From assembly GCA_002480645.1 (NCBI GenBank), contig DLCN01000003.1, forward strand, positions 124,001-188,000: DNA of 64,000 nt. The letters run 5' to 3'. Source of the DNA: Balneolaceae bacterium UBA7797 (lineage in GTDB: Bacteria > Bacteroidota > Rhodothermia > Balneolales > Balneolaceae). The notes beneath the pieces were generated by a model. That model worked only from the letters and a program-made list of their open reading frames with translations. It did no database searches and had not been told where the DNA came from. Both the position numbers and the translations under genes were made by a program. Positions 9,619 through 17,327 of this stretch are shown here, piece by piece. Position 1 is the stretch's first letter; every line of letters begins with the position of its first letter.

Positions 9619-10326
9619 ATGAAAACACTTAGATATTTATTATTTGTCATTTTATTGCTTCCGGCCTGTAAGTCGGTAGAACCACTGGATAAGGTAGCCA
9701 ACCGCTATCTGGAAGTAGTGGGTGGAAAACAAGCGATATCCGGGTTCGAACAGGGACGGTTTGAAGGGGATATGACGATGATGGGAATTGATGTTCCAAT
9801 TACGATCTACATGAAAAAACCGGATATGGTTCGTGTAGAAATAAGTATGATGGGGCAAAAGATCATTCAGGCCAGCAATGGAAAAAAAGCATGGACCGTG
9901 AATCCTATGTCGGGACAAAGTGGGCCGACAGAAATATCAATGGATCAGATCCAGAATCCTGATTTCGGGGACGATCTGTTTCTGCATATTGGTGAACCCG
10001 GTTATGAATTTACTTATGTAGGAGAAGTAGAAGTTGAGGGCGAAACCTACAGCCAGATCGATGTTCAATCACCGGTAGGATTTCAGCAACATTTTTTCTC
10101 AAAGAAAACAGGGTTACGAGCCTTCGCGAAAGCAACGGTGGAAGAAGGGGAAGCTGCAGGAACGGAAGTGACCACTTATTTTGACGATTATAAAGATGTG
10201 GACGGGTATACAATGCCACATCACATCAGAATTTCCAGTGAGGGAAATGATGTAATGGTGATGAATATCTCTGAAGTTGATATTACTGAGATCGATCCTA
10301 CCATATTTGACTTGCCGGAAAACTGA
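9619..10326 (+). CDS. LolA-like periplasmic lipoprotein, first of two tandem paralogues
   Basis: A 235-residue protein with a lipoprotein signal (LLPAC, lipidated Cys at about residue 16). The mature part is rich in beta strands and has the outer-membrane-lipoprotein-sorting (LolA/MucB/RseB-like) look: ANRYLEVVGGKQAI, a strand with MKKPDMVRVE, NGKKAWTVNP, and a late DVDGYTMPHHI. These proteins bind lipids or lipoproteins in a half-barrel. It is clearly homologous along its length to the next gene (same motif order, same ending LPEN versus MPEN), which points to a tandem duplication. Unlike its neighbour it keeps a lipid anchor. Confidence 0.75.
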   Translation: MKTLRYLLFVILLLPACKSVEPLDKVANRYLEVVGGKQAISGFEQGRFEGDMTMMGIDVPITIYMKKPDMVRVEISMMGQKIIQASNGKKAWTVNPMSGQSGPTEISMDQIQNPDFGDDLFLHIGEPGYEFTYVGEVEVEGETYSQIDVQSPVGFQQHFFSKKTGLRAFAKATVEEGEAAGTEVTTYFDDYKDVDGYTMPHHIRISSEGNDVMVMNISEVDITEIDPTIFDLPEN

Positions 10327-10395
10327 TCCGACCAGATCTCGTGTTTTCATCATCCATCTAACAATGTTAATTAAATCCAGGAAATGGTGTTCTTT

Positions 10396-11103
10396 ATGAA
10401 AAAAATGAAATACATATTAATTGCGATCTTAGTTCTGCCGGCAACTTTACTGGCACAATCAACCGAGGAAGTGGCAGAACGTTATCTGAATGCCATTGGT
10501 GGGGAGGAGGCTATAGTTGCTTTCTCAGAATCCAAAATGGTGGGTTCCATGTCTATGATGGGGATGAATATCCCGGTTACTATGTATGTGAAAAGTCCCG
10601 GTAAAGTACGGGTTGAATCACAGGTTATGGGTCAGTCTATCATTCAGGCTACCAACGGAGAGACAGCGTGGATGATCAATCCCATGATGGGCTCAACGGC
10701 TCCACAGAAAGTTTCCGCTTCTGAAGTGTCTGATGCGGGGATCGGAGATGATGTATTTCTGCATATGGGTGAAGAGGGGTATTCCTTCGAATACAAAGGA
10801 GAATCAACCATTGACGGCGCTGATTATTATCATATTTACATTGAGGCACCATCGGGAAAACAAGATCATTATTATTCCAAAGACACCGGACTCAGAGTGA
10901 TGGTTGAATCTAAAGTTACGGCAGGACCATCTGCCGGTAGTACCGTTACTACTTATTTTTCGGATTATAAAGAGATCGATGGATATAAAGTGCCTCATTC
11001 AATTACTGCCAAAACAGGTGGAAGTGTGTTAATGGATATGACCATCACAACCGTAGAAAAGGCCACAATCGACGACAGTACATTCGAAATGCCAGAGAAT
11101 TAA
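10396..11103 (+). CDS. LolA-like periplasmic protein, second tandem paralogue
   Basis: About 235 residues with a signal peptide ending in LLAQ; there is no lipobox Cys, so it should be soluble in the periplasm. It repeats the motif order of the preceding gene: AERYLNAIGGEEAI, VKSPGKVRVE, NGETAWMINP, then the late EIDGYKVPHSI and the MPEN end. The start is uncertain: ATGs at 10384, 10396 and 10405 are in frame, and I chose the one that gives a normal Lys-rich signal start. Its stop overlaps the convergent YciI-like gene by 4 bases. The pair may divide anchored and soluble roles in carrying a lipid or lipoprotein; that is inference. Confidence 0.72.
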   Translation: MKKMKYILIAILVLPATLLAQSTEEVAERYLNAIGGEEAIVAFSESKMVGSMSMMGMNIPVTMYVKSPGKVRVESQVMGQSIIQATNGETAWMINPMMGSTAPQKVSASEVSDAGIGDDVFLHMGEEGYSFEYKGESTIDGADYYHIYIEAPSGKQDHYYSKDTGLRVMVESKVTAGPSAGSTVTTYFSDYKEIDGYKVPHSITAKTGGSVLMDMTITTVEKATIDDSTFEMPEN

Positions 11104-11423
11104 ACCACTACGGGCCGAACAATTATTTCGTAATAAGTTAGCAGAGGGCAGGTTTTTGCCAAAAAGATGGCTTCGTCCATATCTTTGGCGAGTATGATGG
11201 TGAAGCCGAGGATCACTTCACGGATACCCATAAAATCCCCCTCTGTTTCCACTTCCGAAATGCTGATCACATGCGCTCCGTGATTATCCAGTCTTTGCGA
11301 ATCCACATGTTGATCACCGAGCTTTTCAATCCAGTTCACATGCACCTGAAGCCGTTCTTTTAATGCTTCTTCAGAATGATCATCTCCCTTCTGTCCCCGA
11401 AAGATCAAGATGTATTGATTCAT
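11100..11423 (-). CDS. YciI-like domain protein
   Basis: A 107-residue protein with the YciI/DGPF ferredoxin-like pattern: MNQYILIFRGQ at the start, a His-containing helix (HVNWIEKLGDQH), then a strand with GFTIILAKDMDEAIFLAKTCP, where the segment 'A.d.dEA..la..cP' is typical. The end (YYEIIVRPV) also fits. The biochemical role of the family is poorly defined. The stop overlaps that of the convergent LolA-like gene by 4 bases. Confidence 0.75.
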   Translation of the reverse strand: MNQYILIFRGQKGDDHSEEALKERLQVHVNWIEKLGDQHVDSQRLDNHGAHVISISEVETEGDFMGIREVILGFTIILAKDMDEAIFLAKTCPLLTYYEIIVRPVVV

Positions 11424-11552
11424 AATTTTTTCCGTGATTGATAGTGATCCTCAACAATGATGGAATTAATACAGATCCAAACAAATTTGCTAATCAAAAA
11501 TTTGTTTATCGCTTCGGGTGCGATTTCCATTTCGGGGTGGTATTTTAACTGA

Positions 11553-12536
11553 ATGTCTGCCAAAGAAAATATCCGGGTTCAACGATATATCGTCGTAATA
11601 GCGGTTATTCTGTTTTCTATTAAGATCGTAGCCTGGTATTTAACCCAATCCGTAGCCATCCTTACCGATGCACTGGAAAGTATAGTGAACGTAATAAGCG
11701 GTTTTATTGGCTTAGGAAGCCTGATCATAGCCGCACGACCTCGTGACGAAAGTCATCCGTACGGACACGGAAAAGTCGAATTTATTTCAGCCGGAATTGA
11801 GGGGACTCTGATCACGATTGCCGGATTATTTATCATTTTTGAAGCCATTCAAAGCTTTTTTGATCCCCCGGATCTGAAACAACTGGACTGGGGTATAGCC
11901 ATCATCAGTTTCTCCGCAGTAGTGAATTATGGCTTTGGCACCTGGGCCTACCGGACCGGAAAACGAAATAATTCTCTGGCACTTAAAGCCAGCGGGCGGC
12001 ATCTGCAAACAGACACGTATACCACGCTTGGAATCATTATCGGACTGTTTCTGATCTCATTTACGGGCCGGTTTTGGCTGGATGGAGCCACCGCTATAAT
12101 TTTCGCGTTATTCATCATGAAAATGGGATTACAGATCATTCGACATGCCATAGCCGGGATCATGGATGAATCTGACCAACAATTATTACGAGAGTTGGTC
12201 ACATACTTACAGGACAACAGAGAAACTAACTGGGTGGACCTGCATAATCTCAGGATAGTGAAATACGGTAGTGTCTTGCATATTGATTGTCATCTTACCG
12301 TGCCCTGGTATTTTACGGTGAAACAAGGCCATGACGAGACTGATAAACTCGAAGCCCTGATATTGAATAAATTTGGTGAACGCATCGAATTAAATATTCA
12401 TACCGATTACTGCCACGATTTTTCCTGTCCGCTTTGTGATAAACAAGACTGTGAAGTACGACAAGCTCCATTTCAACAACAGGTAGAATGGACGGTTGAA
12501 AATGTAGTTTCTTCAGATAAACACAGGGTGGGGTAA
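11553..12536 (+). CDS. Cation diffusion facilitator (CDF) family metal transporter
   Basis: A 327-residue inner membrane protein with six hydrophobic segments over about residues 10-200. The metal site is visible: LTDALESIVN in the second membrane helix, HPYGHGKVE before the third, and HLQTDTYTTLG in the fifth. A cytoplasmic domain follows (about 205-290). The C-terminus is unusual in having a Cys/His cluster, CHDFSCPLCDKQDC, which may bind metal or act as a sensor. CDF proteins export Zn, Fe, Mn or Co in exchange for protons. The metal cannot be told from the sequence. Confidence 0.92.
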   Translation: MSAKENIRVQRYIVVIAVILFSIKIVAWYLTQSVAILTDALESIVNVISGFIGLGSLIIAARPRDESHPYGHGKVEFISAGIEGTLITIAGLFIIFEAIQSFFDPPDLKQLDWGIAIISFSAVVNYGFGTWAYRTGKRNNSLALKASGRHLQTDTYTTLGIIIGLFLISFTGRFWLDGATAIIFALFIMKMGLQIIRHAIAGIMDESDQQLLRELVTYLQDNRETNWVDLHNLRIVKYGSVLHIDCHLTVPWYFTVKQGHDETDKLEALILNKFGERIELNIHTDYCHDFSCPLCDKQDCEVRQAPFQQQVEWTVENVVSSDKHRVG

Positions 12537-12570
12537 CAAAAGTGCTTACTGCATTTTAGAGAACAAGATC

Positions 12571-12588
12571 GAACCGTTAATACGGTTC
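12571..12588 (+). other. Short perfect hairpin between the CDF gene and pyrC
   Basis: GAACCG and CGGTTC flank a six-base loop 35 bases after the CDF stop. Only ATTTC follows, so it would be a weak terminator at best. It may also be an operator or RNA element upstream of pyrC. Confidence 0.35.
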
Positions 12589-12609
12589 ATTTCACTCCTG
12601 TAAATCTCC

Positions 12610-12617
12610 TATATTTG
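12610..12617 (+). promoter_or_regulatory. Bacteroidota-type -7 box upstream of pyrC
   Basis: TATATTTG matches the TAnnTTTG -7 consensus known from Bacteroides/Flavobacterium housekeeping promoters. It lies 31 bases before the pyrC ATG. I do not see a clear TTTG at -33. Confidence 0.5.
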
Positions 12618-12648
12618 AGAGCAAATTTAAACCTGTAGACTAAATCAG

Positions 12649-13929
12649 ATGCTTCTCAAAAACCTTCGTCCGGTAAGTAAAACCCATAAAGGGGATGAAA
12701 TCACAGATATCAGAATTGTAGATGGAATCATCAAAGAGATCGGGGCAGATCTGAAACCATCTAAAGACGAAGAAGTAAAGGATTTTGGCGGAGCCTATGT
12801 AAGTCCGGGCTGGATGGATATGCATGTTCATTTGCGCGAACCGGGTTTTGAGCATAAAGAAACGATCAAAACCGGAACAGATGCAGCTGCTTTTGGAGGT
12901 TTCACAGCCGTTGCATGTATGCCCAATACCAAACCGGCCACTCACACCCGTGATGTCGTGGAGTACATCATAAAAAAAGCCGAAGACACCCCGGTTCATG
13001 TTCACCCGATCGGATGCGTGACTAAAGACCGTGCCGGTAAATCAATTGCAGAAATGGCCGATATGAAAGATGGCGGAGCAGTTGCATTCAGTGATGACGG
13101 GGATCCGGTCTATAATTCGCAGGTAATGCGGGTGGCACTGGAATATTCATCCATGCTCGGAATGCCGATCATCAATCATGAAGAAGATCTTGAATTATCG
13201 CGTCCGGGACATATGAATGAAGGGAAAGTATCTACCCGGCTCGGTCTGGACGGAACACCCGGAATTGCGGAGGAAACTATGATCGCCCGTGATATTTTAC
13301 TGGCTGAATATACAGGCGGACATATTCATGTGGCTCATATAAGCACTGCAAAAGGGGTGGATCTGGTTCGTCAGGCTAAGAAACAAGGCATTAATGTAAC
13401 CACCGAGGTTTGTACCCATCACTTTGATCTAACCGATGAGGAGATCGACCGACAGAAATTCAATACCAATTTTAAAATGCATCCGCCACTCCGAACTCAG
13501 GAAGATGTGGATGCCATGATCGAGGGATTGGTGGACGGAACCATTGATGTGATCTGCACCGATCATGCCCCACACGCCATAGAAGAAAAAGAAGTTGAAT
13601 TTATTTATGCGCCAAACGGAATTCTGGGACTGGAGACCGCCTGGGCAATCACCAATATGCGCCTGCTGCAAACCAAGAAGTTAGATCTTCAGCAGTTGGT
13701 AGAAAAGCTTTGCTATAACCCGAGAGGAATTCTCAATCTGCCTGAATTAAAGATCGAGGAAGGAGCGGAAGCAAACCTTACATTCTTTAATACGGATGAA
13801 GAATGGACCTTTGATCTGAAGAACGTGCGATCAAAATCTAAAAACTCACCTTACCTGGATACTAAGTTAACCGGCCGGGCTTTAGGGATCTTTAACAAAG
13901 GTCAGCTTCATTTGAACGAATTGAAGTGA
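12649..13929 (+). CDS. pyrC: Dihydroorotase
   Basis: A 426-residue metal-dependent amidohydrolase of the long, type I (PyrC/AllB-like) class. It closes N-carbamoyl-aspartate to dihydroorotate in pyrimidine synthesis. The metal-binding start HVHLREPG has His59 and His61. Later motifs are GFTAVACMPNTKP, INHEEDLEL and HIHVAHISTAKG, and CTDHAPH carries the catalytic Asp305. The C-terminus (GRALGIFNKGQLHLN) is usual for the family. An allantoinase or dihydropyrimidinase is less likely given ACMPNTKP. It stands alone among unrelated genes, with its own promoter-like box. Confidence 0.94.
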   Translation: MLLKNLRPVSKTHKGDEITDIRIVDGIIKEIGADLKPSKDEEVKDFGGAYVSPGWMDMHVHLREPGFEHKETIKTGTDAAAFGGFTAVACMPNTKPATHTRDVVEYIIKKAEDTPVHVHPIGCVTKDRAGKSIAEMADMKDGGAVAFSDDGDPVYNSQVMRVALEYSSMLGMPIINHEEDLELSRPGHMNEGKVSTRLGLDGTPGIAEETMIARDILLAEYTGGHIHVAHISTAKGVDLVRQAKKQGINVTTEVCTHHFDLTDEEIDRQKFNTNFKMHPPLRTQEDVDAMIEGLVDGTIDVICTDHAPHAIEEKEVEFIYAPNGILGLETAWAITNMRLLQTKKLDLQQLVEKLCYNPRGILNLPELKIEEGAEANLTFFNTDEEWTFDLKNVRSKSKNSPYLDTKLTGRALGIFNKGQLHLNELK

Positions 13930-14026
13930 TCATTTAATTGGTCCATCACTCTTTTTTGTTCTTCGCTGAAATAGTGGAAATTCAAAAAAGGGATGATTAA
14001 CCGGTATGATGATATGAAGGATTAAA

Positions 14027-15643
14027 ATGTATACTCAGATGCTAAAAAACCTATTTATTTCCCTGTTGCTGATCATTTCAGCAAATTGTAAATCTACTGA
14101 ACCGGCAGATGTTCGGTCTGCGCCGGCTGAATACACTTTTGTGACGTATAATGTGGAGAATTTATTTGATGCGGATGGGATCGCAAAATACAGCGACTAT
14201 AACACCACCGATCGGGAAGGAAATCCTCTGTACACCAAAGAAGATGTACTTACGAAGATACAGCATGCCATTCAGGTGTTAAAAGAATACAATGACGGGA
14301 AAGGGCCGGATATTCTGGCTTTGGTAGAACTGGAAAGTGATTTTAGCCCAACCAAAGACGATTACGCCGATGCAGGAGATTTTCTGGGGCAGTATGCACA
14401 TACCACACTGGAAAAAATGCTCACCACCGAGTTCGACGAAAAAGTAAAAGATCTGCCCTCCGAATGGTTACTTCTGAAAGGGATGATCGATTCGGGAATG
14501 TGGAATTATCAGGTGGAAGTCGGCTATCCGCCCATGGAGAATGGGGAGCCAACTACTGTTCAGAAAACGGCAGTATTTTCCAGATTTCCGGTGCTCAGAG
14601 AAAAAACCAGAATTCATCCTTTAGAAAGAGCCCGCCCGATCCTGGAAGCTCACATTGATGTGCATGGAAACGAATTGGTGGTATTTGCCAATCACTGGAA
14701 ATCGGGGGCAGGAAGTGCCGAGATGGAAGAGGTCCGACTCCAAAATGCGCAGGTACTCAGAGACAGATTGGATATACTGCTGGCCGAAAACCCACAAATT
14801 GATTTCGTGTTGGCAGGGGATTTCAACTCCGATTACAACCAAAGTACCAGATATGATTTCCCCAAAACAGCGATCAATGATGTGTTGGGTTCAAGTGGAG
14901 ACAAATTATGTTTTACTGGTAAAGCTTTAAGCTTTGAGACTTCAAATGGTCAAAAAATGCCTGAAAAATGTGATGATGTAAACGTTTATAACTTGTGGTA
15001 CAATTATCCGATTAATGAACGAGGATCGGATACTTATCGGGGCTATTGGGGTACTTTGATGCAAATCATGATCTCACCAGGTATGTATGATCTGACCGGA
15101 ATTCGGTATGTGGAAGATTCATTTGATAAGGGAGATTTTGAGTTCAATACCTTCTCAAGCTCCGGAGAACCTAAACGTTGGAGTTCAACATTTGTCGGAA
15201 GCGGATATTCAGATCATTTGCCGGTAAGCATGAAATTCAAAGTGATAGAGGAAGAGGATAAAAGGGAAGAGTTAAATGCTTTTATTATGTCTAATATGAC
15301 AATAACCTCCGGAGATGACGACCAATGGAAGCCAAATCCTGTAGAATACCATCTCCCAACCATGTATAAGACCGAACAGGATTTTACCGAAGTTGATCCA
15401 ACAGTGACTCCGGAATTCTTTAACGAATATTTCTATCTCAAAGCAAATGTTACCAAGGACTACGATTTTGTGGTTAATGGCTCAACTTATGATGTGTATG
15501 CTCCATCATTTCGTTTGAATGAAGTACTTGGTGAGGTAGCCGGAACAGATACAGAGATCAAATTTTACGGCCGGTTTTCCCAATATCGTGGGAACTGGCA
15601 GTTTGTAGTTGAAAGTCCTGAATTTATAGAGATTCAGGAATGA
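14027..15643 (+). CDS. Endonuclease/exonuclease/phosphatase family lipoprotein with C-terminal OB-like domain
   Basis: A 538-residue protein with a lipoprotein-type signal (IISANC, Cys at about residue 22; a second ATG at 14039 would suit better). The EEP catalytic motifs are in order: TYNVENLFD, LALVELES, ANHWKSG, AGDFNSDY and SDHLPVS. This DNase I-like fold cuts phosphodiester bonds in nucleic acids, nucleotides or phospholipids. After a linker at about 415-440 a beta-rich domain (about 450-538) looks like an OB-fold. It is probably outer-membrane anchored and may scavenge phosphate or degrade extracellular DNA. Its stop overlaps the tsaB start by 4 bases (ATGA), so the two are translationally coupled although unrelated in role. 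Confidence 0.85.
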   Translation: MYTQMLKNLFISLLLIISANCKSTEPADVRSAPAEYTFVTYNVENLFDADGIAKYSDYNTTDREGNPLYTKEDVLTKIQHAIQVLKEYNDGKGPDILALVELESDFSPTKDDYADAGDFLGQYAHTTLEKMLTTEFDEKVKDLPSEWLLLKGMIDSGMWNYQVEVGYPPMENGEPTTVQKTAVFSRFPVLREKTRIHPLERARPILEAHIDVHGNELVVFANHWKSGAGSAEMEEVRLQNAQVLRDRLDILLAENPQIDFVLAGDFNSDYNQSTRYDFPKTAINDVLGSSGDKLCFTGKALSFETSNGQKMPEKCDDVNVYNLWYNYPINERGSDTYRGYWGTLMQIMISPGMYDLTGIRYVEDSFDKGDFEFNTFSSSGEPKRWSSTFVGSGYSDHLPVSMKFKVIEEEDKREELNAFIMSNMTITSGDDDQWKPNPVEYHLPTMYKTEQDFTEVDPTVTPEFFNEYFYLKANVTKDYDFVVNGSTYDVYAPSFRLNEVLGEVAGTDTEIKFYGRFSQYRGNWQFVVESPEFIEIQE

Positions 15644-16317
15644 TCTTAGCCTACGAGACATCTACTCAGGTTTGCTCAGTCGCTTTTCTGAATAATGAAG
15701 GTGAGATCTTTCAAAAAAGGATCACCGGAAGAAGTGTGCATTCCGATCATGTGTTTTTGTTCACTGAAGAACTGATCAATGAACATGCATTTAACATTGG
15801 TGACTTAGAAGCGGTGTTAGTAAGTAACGGACCGGGTTCTTACACCGGACTTCGAATTGCAGCAAGTGCCATTAAAGGCCTGCTCTTTCAGCAAAACATC
15901 CCATTGTTTGCGTGTAACACTCTGGCTGGTTTTGCGAGTAGTGAATCTATCTCACCGGAAACTACAGGAACCATCCACTCCATTATTGATGCACGCCGTA
16001 CGCATGTTTATCACCAATCTTTTATTAAAAATGATGTTGGGGATCCGGAGGCGAAAACGAATGCTACAGTGATGGAGATCAAAGACTTTGAAGCAATGAT
16101 AAAAGATGGGGATGTGGTTATTGGAACCGGATTACATCGTTTGAATAAGGAACTTCTTTCAACGGTAACAGTAATGGATGATGCAGCTATTTCAGCAGGT
16201 AATCTCATAAAATTATACCAGCAGTCGACGGCGGTGCAATTTTGTAAGCGAACCGAAGTAGAAGCGCTTGATCCTGAGTATATTACTTCGAATCAGGTGA
16301 ATAATTCACCATCATAA
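15640..16317 (+). CDS. tsaB: tRNA threonylcarbamoyladenosine biosynthesis protein TsaB
   Basis: A 225-residue ASKHA-fold protein that works with TsaD and TsaE to form t6A at position 37 of ANN-decoding tRNAs. The start MILAYETSTQVCSVAF, the HSDHVF segment and NGPGSYTGLRIA are family hallmarks. TsaB lacks the metal-binding His pair of TsaD, as here. TsaD and TsaE are not in this window. It overlaps the preceding EEP gene by 4 bases and is followed by accD after 88 bases. Confidence 0.95.
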   Translation: MILAYETSTQVCSVAFLNNEGEIFQKRITGRSVHSDHVFLFTEELINEHAFNIGDLEAVLVSNGPGSYTGLRIAASAIKGLLFQQNIPLFACNTLAGFASSESISPETTGTIHSIIDARRTHVYHQSFIKNDVGDPEAKTNATVMEIKDFEAMIKDGDVVIGTGLHRLNKELLSTVTVMDDAAISAGNLIKLYQQSTAVQFCKRTEVEALDPEYITSNQVNNSPS

Positions 16318-16405
16318 CACGATTGACACAGACCGCTACATTGAATTAGATTCTTGTTTAATACCTAGAATCTTTATTTTAGCCAAAATTTGAAAAACGG
16401 AATTT

Positions 16406-17245
16406 ATGTCCTGGTTTAAAAGACAAGAAGAAAACATACAGACCTCTGAAAAGAAAGAAATGCCGGAAGGTGTTTGGGTGAAGGTCCCCACCACCGGTGA
16501 AACCATTCACCGCAGAGAATTGGAGGACAACCTCTTTGTTGATCCGCTCAGCGGTTATCATTTCAGAATCGGAAGTAAAGAATATTTCGATATCATTTTT
16601 GATGATGGCAAATACACTGAATTAGGGGCTGAAGTTCAGCCCACCGATCCTCTTGATTTTACCGATCGTAAGAAATACAAAGACAGATTGGAGCAAACAC
16701 AGAAAAAAACCGGATTGACAGATGCCGCCCGCATTGGTGCAGGGAAGATGAACGGCATCGATATAGTGGTTGGCTGTATGGATTTTGCTTTTATTGGTGG
16801 AAGTATGGGCTCGGTAGTAGGCGAGCGTCTGGGGATAGCCATTGATCATGCGCGGGAAAAAAAGATCCCGCTGATCATCATTTCTCAAACCGGGGGAGCC
16901 CGAATGATGGAAAGTGTACTTAGCCTGATGCAAATGGCCAAGACATCTGCAAAATTAGCGTTACTTGATGAAGCCGGCGTTCCCTTTATTTCCTATTTAA
17001 CAAATCCAACTACTGGTGGTGTAACGGCTAGTTACGCAATGCTTGGTGATTTTAACGTTGCTGAGCCCGGCGCTTTGATAGGTTTTGCCGGACCGAGGGT
17101 GATCCGCCAAACCATTGGCAGGGATCTGCCGGAAGGGTTTCAAACCTCAGAATACCTGTTGGAACACGGATTTTTGGATTTTATAGTTCAGCGAACAGAA
17201 ATGAAGGATAAGCTTACACAGCTTCTTTCGCTGATCAGTAAATAA
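16406..17245 (+). CDS. accD: Acetyl-CoA carboxylase carboxyltransferase beta subunit, zinc-finger cysteines absent
   Basis: A 279-residue enzyme subunit that moves the carboxyl group from carboxybiotin to acetyl-CoA, with AccA, in fatty acid synthesis. The carboxyltransferase core is complete: FIGGSMGSVVGE, SQTGGARMMES, NPTTGGVTASYAMLGD, GFAGPRVI and LPEGFQTSE. The N-terminal Cys4 zinc ribbon normally found at 27/30/46/49 is present in outline (WVKVPTTGE ... FVDPLSGYHFRI), but the four cysteines are Val27, Thr30, Asp46 and Ser49. I recall the same loss in Bacteroidota AccD proteins, so this is probably a lineage trait and not damage. AccA is not adjacent. Confidence 0.96.
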   Translation: MSWFKRQEENIQTSEKKEMPEGVWVKVPTTGETIHRRELEDNLFVDPLSGYHFRIGSKEYFDIIFDDGKYTELGAEVQPTDPLDFTDRKKYKDRLEQTQKKTGLTDAARIGAGKMNGIDIVVGCMDFAFIGGSMGSVVGERLGIAIDHAREKKIPLIIISQTGGARMMESVLSLMQMAKTSAKLALLDEAGVPFISYLTNPTTGGVTASYAMLGDFNVAEPGALIGFAGPRVIRQTIGRDLPEGFQTSEYLLEHGFLDFIVQRTEMKDKLTQLLSLISK

Positions 17246-17327
17246 ATTATTAGTCACTACATATTAACATAGAATCGCAGTCGCCAGGCATTTGCATGGT
17301 ATTACTGTATCAATTAAACAGTAAGTA

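Noticed and set aside
12571..12588. Hairpin after the CDF gene as an intrinsic terminator
   Set aside because: The stem is only six pairs and no T-tract follows, so it is listed only as a hairpin.
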